A stretch of 64,000 bases of DNA from Phytophthora quininea (GCA_011947345.1 JAAVTG010000581.1:434001-498000); one strand, 5' to 3'. Positions 21,591-33,780 are shown, numbered from the stretch's first letter. Numbers and translations are program-made. Notes: generated by a model not told the origin, from the sequence alone.

Positions 21591-24117
21591 ATGGCAAACA
21601 CTATGGGAGTAGATGATGGGAAGCGCGAGCGACTGCGCCAGAAGCGACGACGCCGTAAGCAAAACGCCAGGGCCAGGAAATTGGCATCGCAGCAGCAGCA
21701 ACAAGAGCTGAAGAAGATTCATCAGCAGCTAACTGTCGAGATTGCAGAGCAAAAGCTAAGCAGAATCAAGAGCTCAAAGTACCAGAAAGTGTGGAGGAGG
21801 TATCATCATTGATTCAGGAAAAGACTCAAGAGGTTGCGGAACCGATTGATTTAACTGCTGAGGTTTCGGAGTCGGTTCAGGATACTACAAAGGCGAAGGT
21901 CGATGGTTTTACAATGGAGGAAAAATCTGCTCTATGTCAGTACGAGGCCAAACGTTTGCGTCGCATGGAGGAGAACAAGAAAATGCTGCTCAAGTTGAAT
22001 ATCCCAAAGTTCGAGGAGAGGCCTCGTCCACGACAAGTTGTGGAGAAGAAAGTTGCGAAGAAGATTGAGCCTGTGAGGAGATCCAGAAGGCAGCAGAAAC
22101 AGACAGAGGCAGCGCTAGTAGTGGAGCGACGGAAACGGCAGCAGAAAATGACGCTGCGTCAGCAAGTATTAAAGCATGGAGGGCAGGATGAAAGGGCTGT
22201 GAAGAATTCACTGGATAATAACGCGGAGAAGGCTACGACGCATAAAGTACGTGACCCGGAGACGATGGAGCGGGAGACAGCCAAAGACTTAGAGCAAGAG
22301 AAGATTGAGCTGCGGCCACAAGAATCAGGAAAGCAGAGTCGCGAGGATTTCCTGACTACTGGTCACGCGATTCAACATCTGGAGCTGGAAACTCGAACGC
22401 TGCTGGTGAAGAATCGTGCAAATGGTGAACAAGTTACCGACAAACAACCAGATCCAACGCTAACGGTGGAGACTCGCCTCGAAGTTATCGACCTGACAGA
22501 AAGCGAAAACGTGCCATCCACGGCAAATGAGCAGTCAATTTCTGTTGATACTAACTCGAACTCAGTGGAAGACAGGGTGTCAAACTCAGAAGACAGTGAA
22601 GACGATGCGATCGAAAATGAATATGAGGCCAAGCGTCAGAGACGTATTGAGCAGAACCGGCGCGTGCTGCTGTCCTTGAACATCCCCACATTCACACGTC
22701 CAAAGCCGAAGCCTCAACCCAAAAGATCGTCAACACCGAACCTGTGAGAAGGTCGACTCGGAGTCAGTTTCTACGCGTGAAAGCGGAGTTGGATGAATTG
22801 GAGAAGTTGGAAAACGAGGAGGCCGATGAACGGAGGTGGGATTACTTACAAAAGAAGAAAATGCTGGCGCTGGACAAATTGCACAAGTTAGAGGGCGAAG
22901 AAGAGAAGCAATGGGCTGTGGAGTTGAAGAATCTATCCCGAGTTGGGCAAAGTGCGGAGATGCACACAATATTGGAGGCGCAAGTGTTACAGCGACGAAT
23001 GCAAGACTGCAGAGACGACCAAAGGCGCCGTGTTAACCGAGACGAAGACTCAGACTCGGTCGATGACTCCAGCGATGACGACTACGAGAAATCTCAGCAA
23101 TATTGGCAAGGATTGAAGGAGCAGCTTTCGGAACAAGGGGCTTCGATGGTGGCATTTAAAACTTTAGAAATGGTTTACAAGAGGGACGGACTGGAAGCTC
23201 AGGTGCTGCACCGACATACCTTGGCCAGGCGCAAGGTGCATCAGCAACAACAGGAAGTGATAGATTTGACGCAACGTGAAGGTTTACATAGTGTGGATAA
23301 TGTATCCGCTGGCCAAAAAGGCAAGTCCGGGAATCCAAGAGATTGAAGTCACAAGATAAGCACAGACGGCAGAAAAAGCAGCGGATAGAGGCCCAAGCGC
23401 AAGCAAACAGCGAGACAACCGCGCTGTTTCACGCAATGATGAAAAACCCACCGCTCATTGATCTTCCGGCTACGTATTTTAGTCTGTTCTCAAACGAGGC
23501 TGATAAACAACAAGTGCCAAGCTCAAAGCTCAAGATCAATGTGGACGCTATTCAGGAGAGGTTCCTCGGAACGCAAATCCTTCCAACCGGGAAGGAAGCT
23601 GTCATGGAAGGGCTGTGTCCCAATGGTTACACCCCGAGTATGTTGCTGAAAGCGACGTGCAGATGTGGAGTGATACCCTCGTTTTGTTTATGAGCGAAAC
23701 AACGTACGAGGACGTGTTTGTCGAGGATCAAGTCGCTGGGAGAAAAGCGGTTTATTTCGACTGGAATGAAGAACAGTCTTACGAGACACCGGTGGCAGTG
23801 CTGTTGCGCCTGAAACAAGTGCACCGGGGAGACGAGCAGCTGCACTTGGACACACCGTGTCGTGAGGAAAAGGTCGACAAGAACGAACTGTCGGGAACTA
23901 TGCTGCTTTTTGTCCAGCACAGAAAGGTAAGCATTGACTTTCGATAGATGGCATTCAAATGGAGTCTCTAACATCTTAGCGCTGCTGTTTTCTGCAGGGT
24001 CCATATATTTATTGCGGTCGTCTGGGTTCTCTTGGCCATCACGCTGGCAAGTTCCGTTGGCAACTTCTCGATGTCGATGCTTTCAACTGGACTAAAGTTC
24101 GCAGTCTTCTCGCGTGA
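21591..24117 (+). CDS. YEAKR/DUF3427-like protein (copy 1, possibly two fused genes)
   Basis: The basic N-terminal coil (ERLRQKRRRRKQNARARK) leads to two YEAKR modules: YEAKRLRRMEENKKMLLKLN near 21943 and YEAKRQRRIEQNRRVLLSLN near 22622, each followed by a Pro-rich stretch and EPVRRS. The YEAKR motif resembles the start of WDR76-type proteins. A coiled coil and IDLTQ/IDLTES repeats follow. The C-terminal domain (23440-24117) has ILPTGKEAVMEGLC, RKAVYFDW, LLFVQHRK and GPYIYCGRLGSLG...FRWQLLDVD, a layout like DUF3427. An intron lies at 23927-23997. Frame breaks at about 21775, 22725, 23335 and 23634 look like single missing bases. Two modules match the two separate genes in the inverted block, so this could be a fusion. 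Confidence 0.6.
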
Positions 24118-24224
24118 ATTATGTGAGCTTCTCACGGAAGCAATGTAATGCTGCGAATTTACATAATTTTGGATTCGATATTCTGCATCACTTCCAACTC
24201 GTCAAAAGTAGATCATAGCGGAAG

Positions 24225-26039
24225 ATGGCCGATTCTCCGCCGCTGCTGCTCGTCTCCCGGGCGCTTCCTTCACAGCTGCAGAGTCTTCCGCACGTCTCCC
24301 ATCTCGTCAGCGACCTGCTCAAGCCCGCCACCATCGACCGCGCCGTCTACAACAAACTAAAGCGCGTGCTAAAAGTCCACGGAGCTTCTCGTCCCTACAC
24401 TGTCGGAGCCATGGACGGAGCTGCTGCTCGAGGACATCTGGACGTCCTTAAAAGGCTTCGTAGAGAGAGAACCGAAGGCTGCTCGACTGCAGCCTTCACT
24501 GGTGCGGCTGCGAACGGCCACCTCGCTGTAGTCAGATGGTTATGTAGATACTATTTGGATCGGTGTGACTTCAGGGGAGCGATACAGGAGGCCGCAGCGA
24601 ACAATCGGCTGACTGTGATCGAGTGTCTACGTCGGATAGTGGAGAGAGGTGTTCCGGGCAATGTCCAAGCGATGGAGGTCGGGTTATATGCTGCCGCTGC
24701 TCATGGTCACTTGGAAGCTGTTGCTCTACTGATGACTTATGGGTACGGGATACCCAACGCGTGTACGATTGCAGCTGCAAACGGACATGCCGACGTGCTA
24801 GAGTTGCTTCTTCGAGCTGGGAATCCCAGCCGAAGGCACCTCGATGTTGAATTGCTGCAGCTAACTGCTGAAAAGGGTCACATCGGTGTCGTCCGGTTGC
24901 TAATCAAGAGAGCCAGCAAGGACGCGATCGAGTTAGCTTTAGCTGGTGCGGCAGGGGTGGACACACTGCCGTAGTGGAGGTGCTGCTTGAAGGCGCAACT
25001 TAAACGGGGAAGACAGCTTTCGTGCGATTGGAAAAGCAGCTCAGGGGAACCATTGGGGTGTGGTTAAGCTGCTTGTAGAACACTGCGATTCTGCTGTGCC
25101 GAAAAATACTCCGACGCAATCATGGATCGCAAAATTATGGGATAAATCGGCCCAGCTTTGGCTTCACAATGCCACCCTCGCAGCTACGAAAGGCGGCCGT
25201 GACGACATAGTGAGACTTCTCGTTGAACGGTCGGAGTCTTATACCATTGACTGTGCATTGCGTGAGGCAGCACTCAATAACCAGGTGGAGGTCGTAAAAG
25301 TACTCGTCGCAATTTACGCCTCAAGACAGGATGGTGATCATACAAGTGTTGGAGGGCTGAGGCCCGCCGCGAATGCCGCATTGGAAGTTGCTGGCAAGGA
25401 GGGCCACGTTGAGATCGTCAAACTGATCGTCGGCAAATGCGATACGTTCAAGGTTTCGGATACATTGGCGAAAGTTATACCGACTGGGTCAATGGAAATG
25501 CTACAGATTCTGTCCAAACACACCGACTCATACTATTTGGAGAGAGTTTTCTTCAAAGCGATTCCAGGCCGGCTCGAAATTGCCGAGATCTTAATGAAAT
25601 ACATGGATATCTATTCGCTTGCGCGAAGCTTGGGCAAACTTGCGTCAGCTGGCGAGATCGGGACGATGGAGAAACTTTTGGGGAAATGTGGGGAAGTACG
25701 GTCAACAAGATCTTCAGAAATGCTGCTACGAACGATATTATTGGACTAGCGAAACACCTTGTGGCTCGAGTGGGTACTTCCAGCGTCGATGCGGCTCTGA
25801 GAACCGCCGTTTTGAACGGAAATGCTGAATTGGTGTCTGTCTTGCTTAGCCGAGCTGACGTGCGTACCATTCCGATTGCCTGCGTCATGGCGGCTGATCG
25901 AGGGAAGGCCGATATTGTGCAGCTTCTCAAAGACCGTTGCGATCCGGACACATTGCGCTTTGCGTTGAAAATGGCGAAAAGAGTTGGTCAAGCAGAGGTT
26001 GTGCGGCTACTGCGCTGCAAAAGAGCTCGAGTGGACTGA
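24225..26039 (+). CDS. Ankyrin-repeat protein (ANK copy 1)
   Basis: About 600 residues. The N-terminus has the family header (LPHVSHLVSDLLKPATIDRA and VYNKLKRVLKVHGASRPY), then AMDGAAARGHLDVLKRL and a long run of degenerate ankyrin repeats (AAANGHADVLELLLRAG, TAEKGHIGVVRLLIK, AATKGGRDDIVRLLVE). It ends KRARVD, as do related copies (KRARLP, KRARLS). Frame breaks at the GGGG run 24954-24957, near 24999 and near 25690-25740 look like single-base errors. No signal peptide, kinase or F-box is visible; a protein-binding scaffold is the family expectation. It starts 107 bp after the YEAKR gene, same strand. Confidence 0.75.
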
Positions 26040-26833
26040 AGGCGCTTTAACTTTCTGGATTTCTCTTGGCGGTGCAGTATTGGAGAAGGCACGAATTGGT
26101 TGCTTCACACAGGATGACAAGATTGTTGCTAGCATTTGAAGATTGAGCAACACGTTGCTACAGCCTACCCGCGGTGCTTGGAGGGACGACAATGAAGACG
26201 TTGGGTTATCAAAGCGACACCGATACGTAATTACGAATACAGTACGAGGTTGCCTTGGAACGAGATATCCATGCCTGAACAAACCACCGGACTGCTTCAA
26301 CCGCTATTCGGATTGTGCTTGCGTATCCAACGATAGTTGAGGCCAGGCATGTTGCAAATCAAGGCGAGGCATCCACCGCCGCCGTCGCTATTGGGCGGCT
26401 TCTCCATCAACTGACGACGGTCGAGTCTGGAAGCGCAAGCTGCAGCGAGTGAAGTTGCCGTCGTTTAACTTGTGCTAGCACAGCAATGCACGTGCCATCC
26501 AAACCGAAGCTTGCCAGCTTTCGCAGTGCGAAAGAAGGCCAACCTCAGAACTGAAGCAAATGCTTCAGCTTTTGCCAGTCCGACCCGCGAGCCGTGTCCA
26601 GCTACTGCGTGTCGCCGCATGACGTGGGGCATTGCCAACTGGTGCCAGCAGGACCCACAAGTCAACACCTGAAACTCGTCGTTGCCGTTGCATCTTTGTC
26701 GCCCATGCATTCTCCAAGTGAACAGCTTCAACATGGAGTGATGGTCACTGACGTCGCTTCATGGAGATCCCCTCACTTGGCTTTTTGCGGTCTCGCGCGC
26801 ACGTCTCGACCCCTTCCCAGCCCCTCCCCTGCT
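26040..26833. other. Intergenic region upstream of the Pta genes
   Basis: About 790 bp. No supported coding sequence, repeat or RNA gene is seen; small open frames have no features. Confidence 0.5.
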
Positions 26834-29109
26834 ATGTGGTCGCTCCGCCGCTCCTTCCGCCGTGCTGCCGTGGGGTTCCCCATCGTCGTGCGCTGACTGC
26901 CGCCGCCATCGAGCAGGGCAAAGTGCCCATCGAGAATCTATACGTGACGTCCACCGAGGTGACACGCAAGACGGCGCCAGTGCTTATCGGCCTGGCCCAC
27001 ACGTTGGAGCAAAAGTTCTCGAACGTCGGCTACTTCCGCCCCATCCAGCCCAGTCCGGACTCGTCCATGGCCGACCACCACGTCGAGGTGATGCACAAGC
27101 AGCTGGAGCTGTCCAAAGACGTCACGGAGCTCTACGGAGTGACGAGCACGAGAGCCATGCAGGCCATGCTCAACGGCCAGGGAGATGACCTGGTGGAGGA
27201 GATTCTGGAGCGCTACGAGAAGTGCCGCCAGGGCCACGACTTTATGATCATCGAAGGCTCGCAGATCTCCAAGCACGAGAGCGCCATGAGCTGGAAGGTC
27301 AACGTGGACATCGCCAAAGCGATTGGCTCCCCTGTGCTGATGGTCACAGACTTTGGCGAGACGTCGGCCACGAATGGCGAGCTACTGGAGGAGATGGTGT
27401 CCAGGACTGTCATGGGGAAGGACCAGGCGGAGGATGCAGGCCTCAACTACTTCGGAACCATCTCGAACCGCGTCCGCACAGAGGACGTGACGGCGCTGCG
27501 CGTAAAGCTGAAAGAAAAGCTCGGAGAGAAGGACATTCGCTTCTTGGGCTTCCTGCCCATGGACGAGCAGATCGCGTCCAAGCGATTGAACGAAGTCGTG
27601 CACCAACTGGGAGCCACGCAGCTATTCGGTAAGACTGTGTCTAGCGACACCGTTGTGACGTCTGCTGTGGTAGCTGCTAGTGCGTTGAAGGACTTGTTCG
27701 CACACTTGAAAAAGTACAAGGATGGCGCGATGATCATCACGTCTGGAGACCGCTCGGACCTGATGCTGGGCTTGATGGTCTCTCGTCTTCCCGGAGTTCT
27801 GCCCAACATCTCGGCCATCATTCTCAGCAACGGCAACTACCCACACAGCAACACGCACGAGATTCTGAAGGGCGTCGAAGCTCTGGATCAAACTGGTCTG
27901 TCGCTACCGATCTTCTCCACGCCAAAGGATACTTTCAACACTGCTGACGGATTCGCAAAGGTGGCCACGGACATTCTCCCGTCGAGTCAGCTCAAGATCG
28001 ATCGATCCAAGCAGCTCTTCGACAGCTGTGTGGAGAAGGAGATGCTCATCGGTGAACTAGACCAGGGGATGGTGGTGAACCGCTCGCCAAAGCACTTCCA
28101 GCACTTCATCTTCAACAAGTCTCGAGCTGTGCAGCGCCACATCGTGCTGACGGAGGGAGAGGACATTCGCGTGCTGCAGGCCGCCGACCAAGTGCTTCGT
28201 CAGAATCTGTCCGAGATCACCATTCTTGGGGATCCGGATGACATCCACCTCCACGCGAAGACGCTCAACTTGGATCTGTCCCGTGCAAACATTGTGCGTC
28301 CGGTCGACAGCGAGCTTTACGAGAGGTACGTCGACTACTTCTACCAGAAGCGGAAGCACAAGGGCGTGACGAAGGAGCTCGCCCGCGATTTCTGCAAGGA
28401 CGAGACATACTTTGGCACCTTGATGGTGGAAATGGGAGACGCCGACGGAATGGTCTCAGGCGCTTGCCACACGACGGCTAACACCATCCGACCCGCGTTG
28501 CAGCTCATTAAGACCTCGCCTGAACGTCCTTTAGTCTCCAGCATCTTCTTCATGTGTCTGGAGGACGGCGTCCGCATCTACGGAGACTGCGCCGTCAACA
28601 CGGATCCGACCGCCAGCGACTTGGCTCAGATTGCCGTCACCAGTGCCGAAAGCGCCGAAGCGTTTGGACTGATCCCCAAAGTGGCGCTGCTGTCGTACGC
28701 CACGGGAGACTCCAACTCGGGCCCCATCATCGACAAGGTGCGCGAGGCCACCAAGCTGGCGCAGGAAATGCGTCCCGACCTGGACATCTACGGCCCGATC
28801 CAGTACGACGCCGCCGTGGACGAGTCGATCGCCAAGACGAAGCTGAAGGCGATCCCGAGCGGCGCGAAGGTGGGCGGCCAGGCGAACGTGCTGATCTTCC
28901 CGGACCTGAACACGGGCAACAACACGTACAAGGCCGTCCAGCAGAGCACGGGTTGCATTGCGATGGGTCCGATGCTGCAGGGTCTTCGCAAGCCCGTGAA
29001 CGACTTGAGTCGTGGCGCGACCGTCAAGGACATTGTCACGACGGTGGCGATCACTGCCATCCAGGCTGACCAGGTCATTCTCAAACGCGAAGCTGCCGAG
29101 AAGAAGTAA
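26834..29109 (+). CDS. pta: Phosphate acetyltransferase (first of a tandem pair)
   Basis: Converts acetyl-CoA plus phosphate to acetyl-phosphate plus CoA (EC 2.3.1.8). About 758 residues, the long bacterial-type layout. A P-loop-like N-terminal domain (VTSTEVTRKTAPVLIGLA) is followed by a DRTGG-type middle domain (ITSGDRSDLMLGLMVS). The C-terminal PTA/PTB catalytic domain starts near HIVLTEGEDIRVLQAADQVL and includes EMGDADGMVSGACHTTANT, YATGDSNSGP and GGQANVLIFPDLNTGN. The Arg-rich start MWSLRRSFRRAAVG suggests a mitochondrial targeting peptide. It joins the body through a frame break at GGGG 26872-26875. The second copy shares this start layout. Confidence 0.9.
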
Positions 29110-29530
29110 AGTGGTCAAATGCGAATGACGTGGACCAAGAAGGGATCCAATGCAGACCTGTAGGAGAAGCTCGCTGCTGCCACGGACGTGGCGAGTCTGC
29201 ATGTTTGTCGAGTCGGTGATGGGTAAAATGCCGCGCATAGCGCCAACACGAGAGTAACTTATCCGCGTGCCTGCGTGTTGTCTTGAGCTCTTGAGCTCTT
29301 GCTGTCTCAGAACGTCCGTCGATGAGTGCCCGCCCGACCGCCGACACCAAGCAGAAAAATCCCACGTCTTTGTGTCGAGGGTCCGTTAGGCCGCCCATAC
29401 TGAAGCGCAGTCGCTGAGGATGGTGAGTGCCGCGACCACCCAGTCGTGTCACGCGCGGCGGCGCTGGTTGTGTCAGTTCTGGATTTGCTGCCAAGCCCCC
29501 AAGCCCACGACCCCTCTCCGCCCCCGTACG
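29110..29530. other. Spacer between the tandem Pta genes
   Basis: This 420-bp spacer contains ATG|GTGAGT at 29420, which could be the start of an upstream exon or an untranslated-leader intron donor for the second Pta gene. Otherwise it is empty. Confidence 0.4.
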
Positions 29531-31819
29531 ATGTGGACGTTCCGCAAGTCTCTACGTCACACCGCCATGGCCGCGACCAATTCGCAACGCCGAGCTCTGA
29601 CCGCCGCCGCCATCGCGCAGGGCAAAGTGCCCATCAACAACCTGTTCGTGACCTCCACCGAGGTGACCAAGAAGACGGCGCCCGTGCTGATCGGCCTGGC
29701 CAACACGTTGGAGCAAAAGTTCACGCGCGTCGGCTACTTCCGCCCCATCCAGCCCAGCCCCGAGTCCTCCATGACCGACCACCACGTCGAGGTCATGAAG
29801 AAGCAGCTCGACCTGAACAAGGACGTGCACGAACTCTACGGCGTCACCAGCGAGCGCGCCATCGAGAGCTGGCTCAACGGCAAGGAGGACGACCTGGTCG
29901 AGGAGATCCTCGACCGCTTCGAGAAGTGCAAGGAAGGCCACGACTTTATGATCATCGAGGGCTCGCAGATCTCCAAGCACGAGAGCTCCATGAGCTGGAA
30001 GATCAACGTTGACATCGCCAAGGCCATCGGCGCCCCCGTGTTGACCATCTCCGACTTTAACGAGTCGTCCAATGCCAACGGTGAGCTGCTGGAAGAGATT
30101 TTGTCCCGCACGGCACTCAACCAGGACCAGGTCGAAGGCGCCGGTCTCAACTTCATCGGCAACATCGCCAACCGCGTGAACGTCAAGGACCCCAAGGCGC
30201 TACGTGCGGCTCTGCGAGCGAAGGTGGCCGACAAAGACCTGCCATTCCTGGGCTTCCTGCCCAAGGACGACTTCATCGCCTCCAAGCGTCTCAACGAGGT
30301 GACCCACCAGCTCGGCGCCAAGCAGCTCTTCGGCTCCAAGGTCATCCCCAACAACGTCGTGGTGTCCTCGGCTGTGGTGGCCACCAGCGCACTCAAAGAC
30401 CTGTTCGCCCACCTCAAGAACTATAAGGACGGCGCGCTCGTCATCACGTCGGCGGACCGCTCGGATGTGATGCTGGGACTTATGGCTTCACGCATCCCCG
30501 GCGTGCTGCCCAACGTGTCGGCCATTGTGCTGACCAACGGCAGCTACCCGCACAGCAACACGCAGGAGATTCTGCAGGGCGTGGAGGCACTGGACAAGAG
30601 CGGTCTCTCCATCCCCATCTTCTCAGTGCCGGAAGACACGTTCACGACCGCCGACAAGTTCTCCAAGGTGTCAACCGACATTCTGCCTACCAGCCAGCTC
30701 AAGATCGACCGCTCCAAGCAGCTTTTCGAGGACTTTGTGGAGAAGGAGCTGCTGATCGGCGAGCTCGACGAGGGAATGGTGGTCAACCGCTCGCCCAAGC
30801 AGTTCCAGCACTTCCTCTTCAGCAAGTCGCGCGCCGTGCAGCGCCACATTGTGCTGACTGAAGGCGAGGACATTCGCGTGCTGCAGGCTGCCGACCAGGT
30901 GCTGCGCCAGAAGCTGTCCAAGGTGACGATCCTCGGCAACCCGGACGACATCCAGCGCCACGCCAAGTCGCTCAACTTGGACCTGTCGGGCGCCAACATC
31001 GTGCGCACCGCTGAGAGCGACTTGCTCGAGAAGTACGTGGACACGTACTACGAGAAGCGCAAACACAAGGGCGTGACCCGTGAGTCTGCTCGCGACGCCG
31101 TGCTGGAGGAGACGTGCTTCGGTACTATGATGGTCGAGATGGGAGACGCCGACGGAATGGTCTCAGGCGCTTGCCACACGACGGCCAACACCATTCGCCC
31201 TGCTCTTCAGCTCATCAAGACTACGCCTGAGCGTCCGTTGGTCTCTAGCGTCTTCTTCATGTGTCTGGAGGACGGCGTCCGCATCTACGGAGACTGCGCC
31301 GTCAACACCGACCCCAACCCGAAGGACCTCGCTCAGATTGCCGTCACCAGTGCTGAGAGTGCCGAAGCGTTTGGACTGATCCCCAAGGTGGCGCTGCTGT
31401 CGTACGCCACGGGAGACTCCAACTCGGGCCCCATCATCGACAAGGTGCGCGAGGCCACCAAGCTGGCGCAGGAAATGCGTCCCGACCTGGACATCTACGG
31501 CCCGATCCAGTACGACGCCGCCGTGGACGAGTCGATCGCCAAGACGAAGCTGAAGGCGATCCCGAGCGGCGCGAAGGTGGGCGGCCAGGCGAACGTGCTG
31601 ATCTTCCCGGACCTGAACACGGGCAACAACACGTACAAGGCTGTCCAGCAGAGCACGGGTTGCATTGCGATGGGTCCGATGCTGCAGGGTCTTCGCAAGC
31701 CCGTGAACGACTTGAGTCGTGGCACGACCGTCAAGGACATTGTCATGACGGTGGCAATCACTGCCATCCAGGCTGACCAAGTCATCAGCAAACGCGAGGC
31801 TGCCGCTGCCAAGCTGTAG
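29531..31819 (+). CDS. pta: Phosphate acetyltransferase (second of a tandem pair)
   Basis: This gene is uninterrupted, 762 residues, with the same three domains as its neighbour: VTSTEVTKKTAPVLIGLA, ITSADRSDVMLGLMASRI, and the catalytic block with EMGDADGMVSGACHTTANT and YATGDSNSGP. The start at 29531 (MWTFRKSLRHTAM) is chosen because it aligns with the first gene's start; an in-frame ATG at 29420 exists. The N-terminus is basic and could target mitochondria. The last 430 bp are almost identical to the first copy, although the 5' half has diverged at many third positions. That is a sign of recent gene conversion. Confidence 0.92.
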   Translation: MWTFRKSLRHTAMAATNSQRRALTAAAIAQGKVPINNLFVTSTEVTKKTAPVLIGLANTLEQKFTRVGYFRPIQPSPESSMTDHHVEVMKKQLDLNKDVHELYGVTSERAIESWLNGKEDDLVEEILDRFEKCKEGHDFMIIEGSQISKHESSMSWKINVDIAKAIGAPVLTISDFNESSNANGELLEEILSRTALNQDQVEGAGLNFIGNIANRVNVKDPKALRAALRAKVADKDLPFLGFLPKDDFIASKRLNEVTHQLGAKQLFGSKVIPNNVVVSSAVVATSALKDLFAHLKNYKDGALVITSADRSDVMLGLMASRIPGVLPNVSAIVLTNGSYPHSNTQEILQGVEALDKSGLSIPIFSVPEDTFTTADKFSKVSTDILPTSQLKIDRSKQLFEDFVEKELLIGELDEGMVVNRSPKQFQHFLFSKSRAVQRHIVLTEGEDIRVLQAADQVLRQKLSKVTILGNPDDIQRHAKSLNLDLSGANIVRTAESDLLEKYVDTYYEKRKHKGVTRESARDAVLEETCFGTMMVEMGDADGMVSGACHTTANTIRPALQLIKTTPERPLVSSVFFMCLEDGVRIYGDCAVNTDPNPKDLAQIAVTSAESAEAFGLIPKVALLSYATGDSNSGPIIDKVREATKLAQEMRPDLDIYGPIQYDAAVDESIAKTKLKAIPSGAKVGGQANVLIFPDLNTGNNTYKAVQQSTGCIAMGPMLQGLRKPVNDLSRGTTVKDIVMTVAITAIQADQVISKREAAAAKL

Positions 31820-31994
31820 ACGGCGCCGATGGAGGAGACAAGTTGTGTGCATAGAGTCTTTCGCGAGGCGTTAGAGGCGTCGTGTGCGATGCAGCACCGA
31901 CAACCAAAGTAACTTATCTGCCTTTCCCATGGTGCTTGTTTGACAATAAATTGGATTGAAGACACGCTACACTTTCATCTTCACTTCTAAACGG

Positions 31995-32579
31995 TTAGAT
32001 CATGCCGACATCAGGCGACTCGGACGATGGCGAGCGGAACACAGCGAGTTGGCACTTGGCCGACTTTTGGCTGGCGAAATTCCACGACGGATTGGGCGTC
32101 GCAGGGGAGCGGAGGTGGGAATCGCTCGGCGTGGGGATGTCGACCACCGTCTCCGAGCCACGGAAGTCTCCAGCTCGTAACTTGGTCGGCAAGGAACTGC
32201 GTCTCTTGCAGGCGAATCGTTGTCGTAGCAAACTCCACACAGAGAGTCCCGACCGGCAGACTCTGGCGGCGAAACTTTTCGTCCGTTCCCAACGACTAGC
32301 GAAGATGACGCTTGGAACGCGCGACTTGGTAGTGTCGTCAGGGACATCGGCTAGTGGACTCCCCAACGCGGTGAGAGTCGTCGCAATGAGGGCCCCGTCG
32401 TTCGAGGCAAGTTCACTGTCGGAGCTGGGTCTGGTGGGAGCAGCCGAAGCGGTCGACATCCGACGGCGCCACATATACACCCGCATCATAATGGCGGCGA
32501 CGATGCCCGACACGAGCAGCGCGAAGCCGCCGACGATGAAGAGCAGAGCCGAGCTCTGCCATTGAGTCTCCGAGTCCAT
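31995..32579 (-). CDS. Single-pass membrane protein with basic cytosolic tail
   Basis: About 194 residues. A short N-terminus leads to one hydrophobic segment (ALLFIVGGFALLVSGIVAAIM) and a stop-transfer RVYMWRRR. A Ser/Arg-rich tail follows with no recognised domain. The start at 32579 (MDSETQWQ) puts the membrane segment near the N-terminus; an upstream ATG at 32651 is possible. The gene is convergent with the second Pta gene. The opposite strand also has a long open frame over the same bases, but only the minus strand gives a sensible membrane protein. Confidence 0.6.
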   Translation of the reverse strand: MDSETQWQSSALLFIVGGFALLVSGIVAAIMMRVYMWRRRMSTASAAPTRPSSDSELASNDGALIATTLTALGSPLADVPDDTTKSRVPSVIFASRWERTKSFAARVCRSGLSVWSLLRQRFACKRRSSLPTKLRAGDFRGSETVVDIPTPSDSHLRSPATPNPSWNFASQKSAKCQLAVFRSPSSESPDVGMI

Positions 32580-32828
32580 CTTGAACACTGCTCTACATTG
32601 AAAATCACCCCCGCAACATTGCAATACCGCCAGCTCCTTCGTCGGCGACACCTGGCCACTATAGCGCTGACACGCCTGAATTCATGGACACCAAAGTGGT
32701 GGCGGGCGATAAGCTCTGACGACTGTCGCCGAGGAGCTCCTCACGGTCGTTCAATCGAACAGCAGTGCCACATGTGTACGAACAAGTAGCCATTTCAACG
32801 TCACATGTCCGACTTACCGCGTGCCGAA

Positions 32829-33780
32829 TTACTCCTTCTGGTGGACATGTTGCGGAGCACTCACGAGGAGACCACGGACCTTGTGCCAGCTAAAATCATC
32901 AATGTCGAGGAGTTGCCATCTGATCTTTGCGGTCTCGCCTGGAACTGTAGATGGCGAGTGGTGCCCGAGGTATCCGAGTCGTCCGCAGTAAATACAAGGA
33001 CCCTGCACCACAAGGTGGATGAGAGAGTGAGATTGATCCTCAAACAGCAATTATTTGTCGTCCTGCTGCACGAACAGCATCGTGGGGCCCACGCTCCCCA
33101 CTGGTACGTCCTGTTCTTTAGTAGTAAGAGTCGTTCAAGCGCAAGTATTGGTGTCCTCGCGTCGTCTGCTTCAGTCGCCACATCGTGGCTGGAGGAACAT
33201 CTCGCAGACGCTTCCCTACGAGCCATTCGATTCCCTTCCACCTCGTTCGTGCGAAATAACTCACATCATCTTCTTCCTGGGCAAACAGCAAGACTGCATT
33301 GTTCCAGGGCTGCACGTCGCTCTTCATAAGGAAGAGTGTAGCCTAGCGGACACAGTCCCTCCATCAAACTTGCTTTCCTGTTGGCAGGGTGTGTGTTCCG
33401 AGACATCGTTGGTGAATGGCGTCCACGTTGATATTCACCACAGAACTCGGGACGGATACTTTTGTCGTCTTGGTAGATACACAAAAGTACGAGGCCGGCA
33501 GGTCGATCAGCGGCGGGTTGCCCTGCATCACTCGCAGCATCTCCTGCCGCCCGATTGCTTTTGCTTTAACTAGTAGGACTCTCTGCGCTCGTTGGAGCAG
33601 TATAATCGTCTCCACTCGCTGTTTCTTAGGTTCCTGCTCCTGGAACTCTCTCAGTCGACGTCGGAATGGGTTCTCCGGAGGCTCTTTCTTCCCCTGTGGA
33701 TCAGGCCTCTCCAAATCTCTCTCGTTTCTCGAGTTCTTCCATTTCCAATTGACGTTTCTTGCTCAACGAGTCCAGTTGCT
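32829..33780 (-). pseudogene. YEAKR family gene, C-terminal half (split by inversion)
   Basis: On the minus strand a coiled coil (KKRQLEMEELEKRER) precedes the C-terminal domain: GNPPLIDLPASYF, HTLPTGKQ, LMEGLCPLGY, VQPWNNAVLLFAQEED, a degenerate middle, and GPCIYCGRLGYLGHH...RWQLLDIDDF before the end near VRGLL. Several frame breaks are present. The N-terminal half of a YEAKR gene begins at the same point but runs the other way, so the gene is split at about 33.78 kb and cannot encode the usual protein. Confidence 0.65.

Noticed and set aside
28554..29069. Alternative frames over the Pta genes
   Set aside because: They are shadows of GC-rich coding sequence with no family features.
32002..32565. 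A 187-residue + strand open frame
   Set aside because: It is antisense to the single-pass membrane protein, which has a better start, membrane segment and composition.
32805..33329. A 174-residue + strand open frame
   Set aside because: It is antisense to the C-terminal half of the split YEAKR gene.
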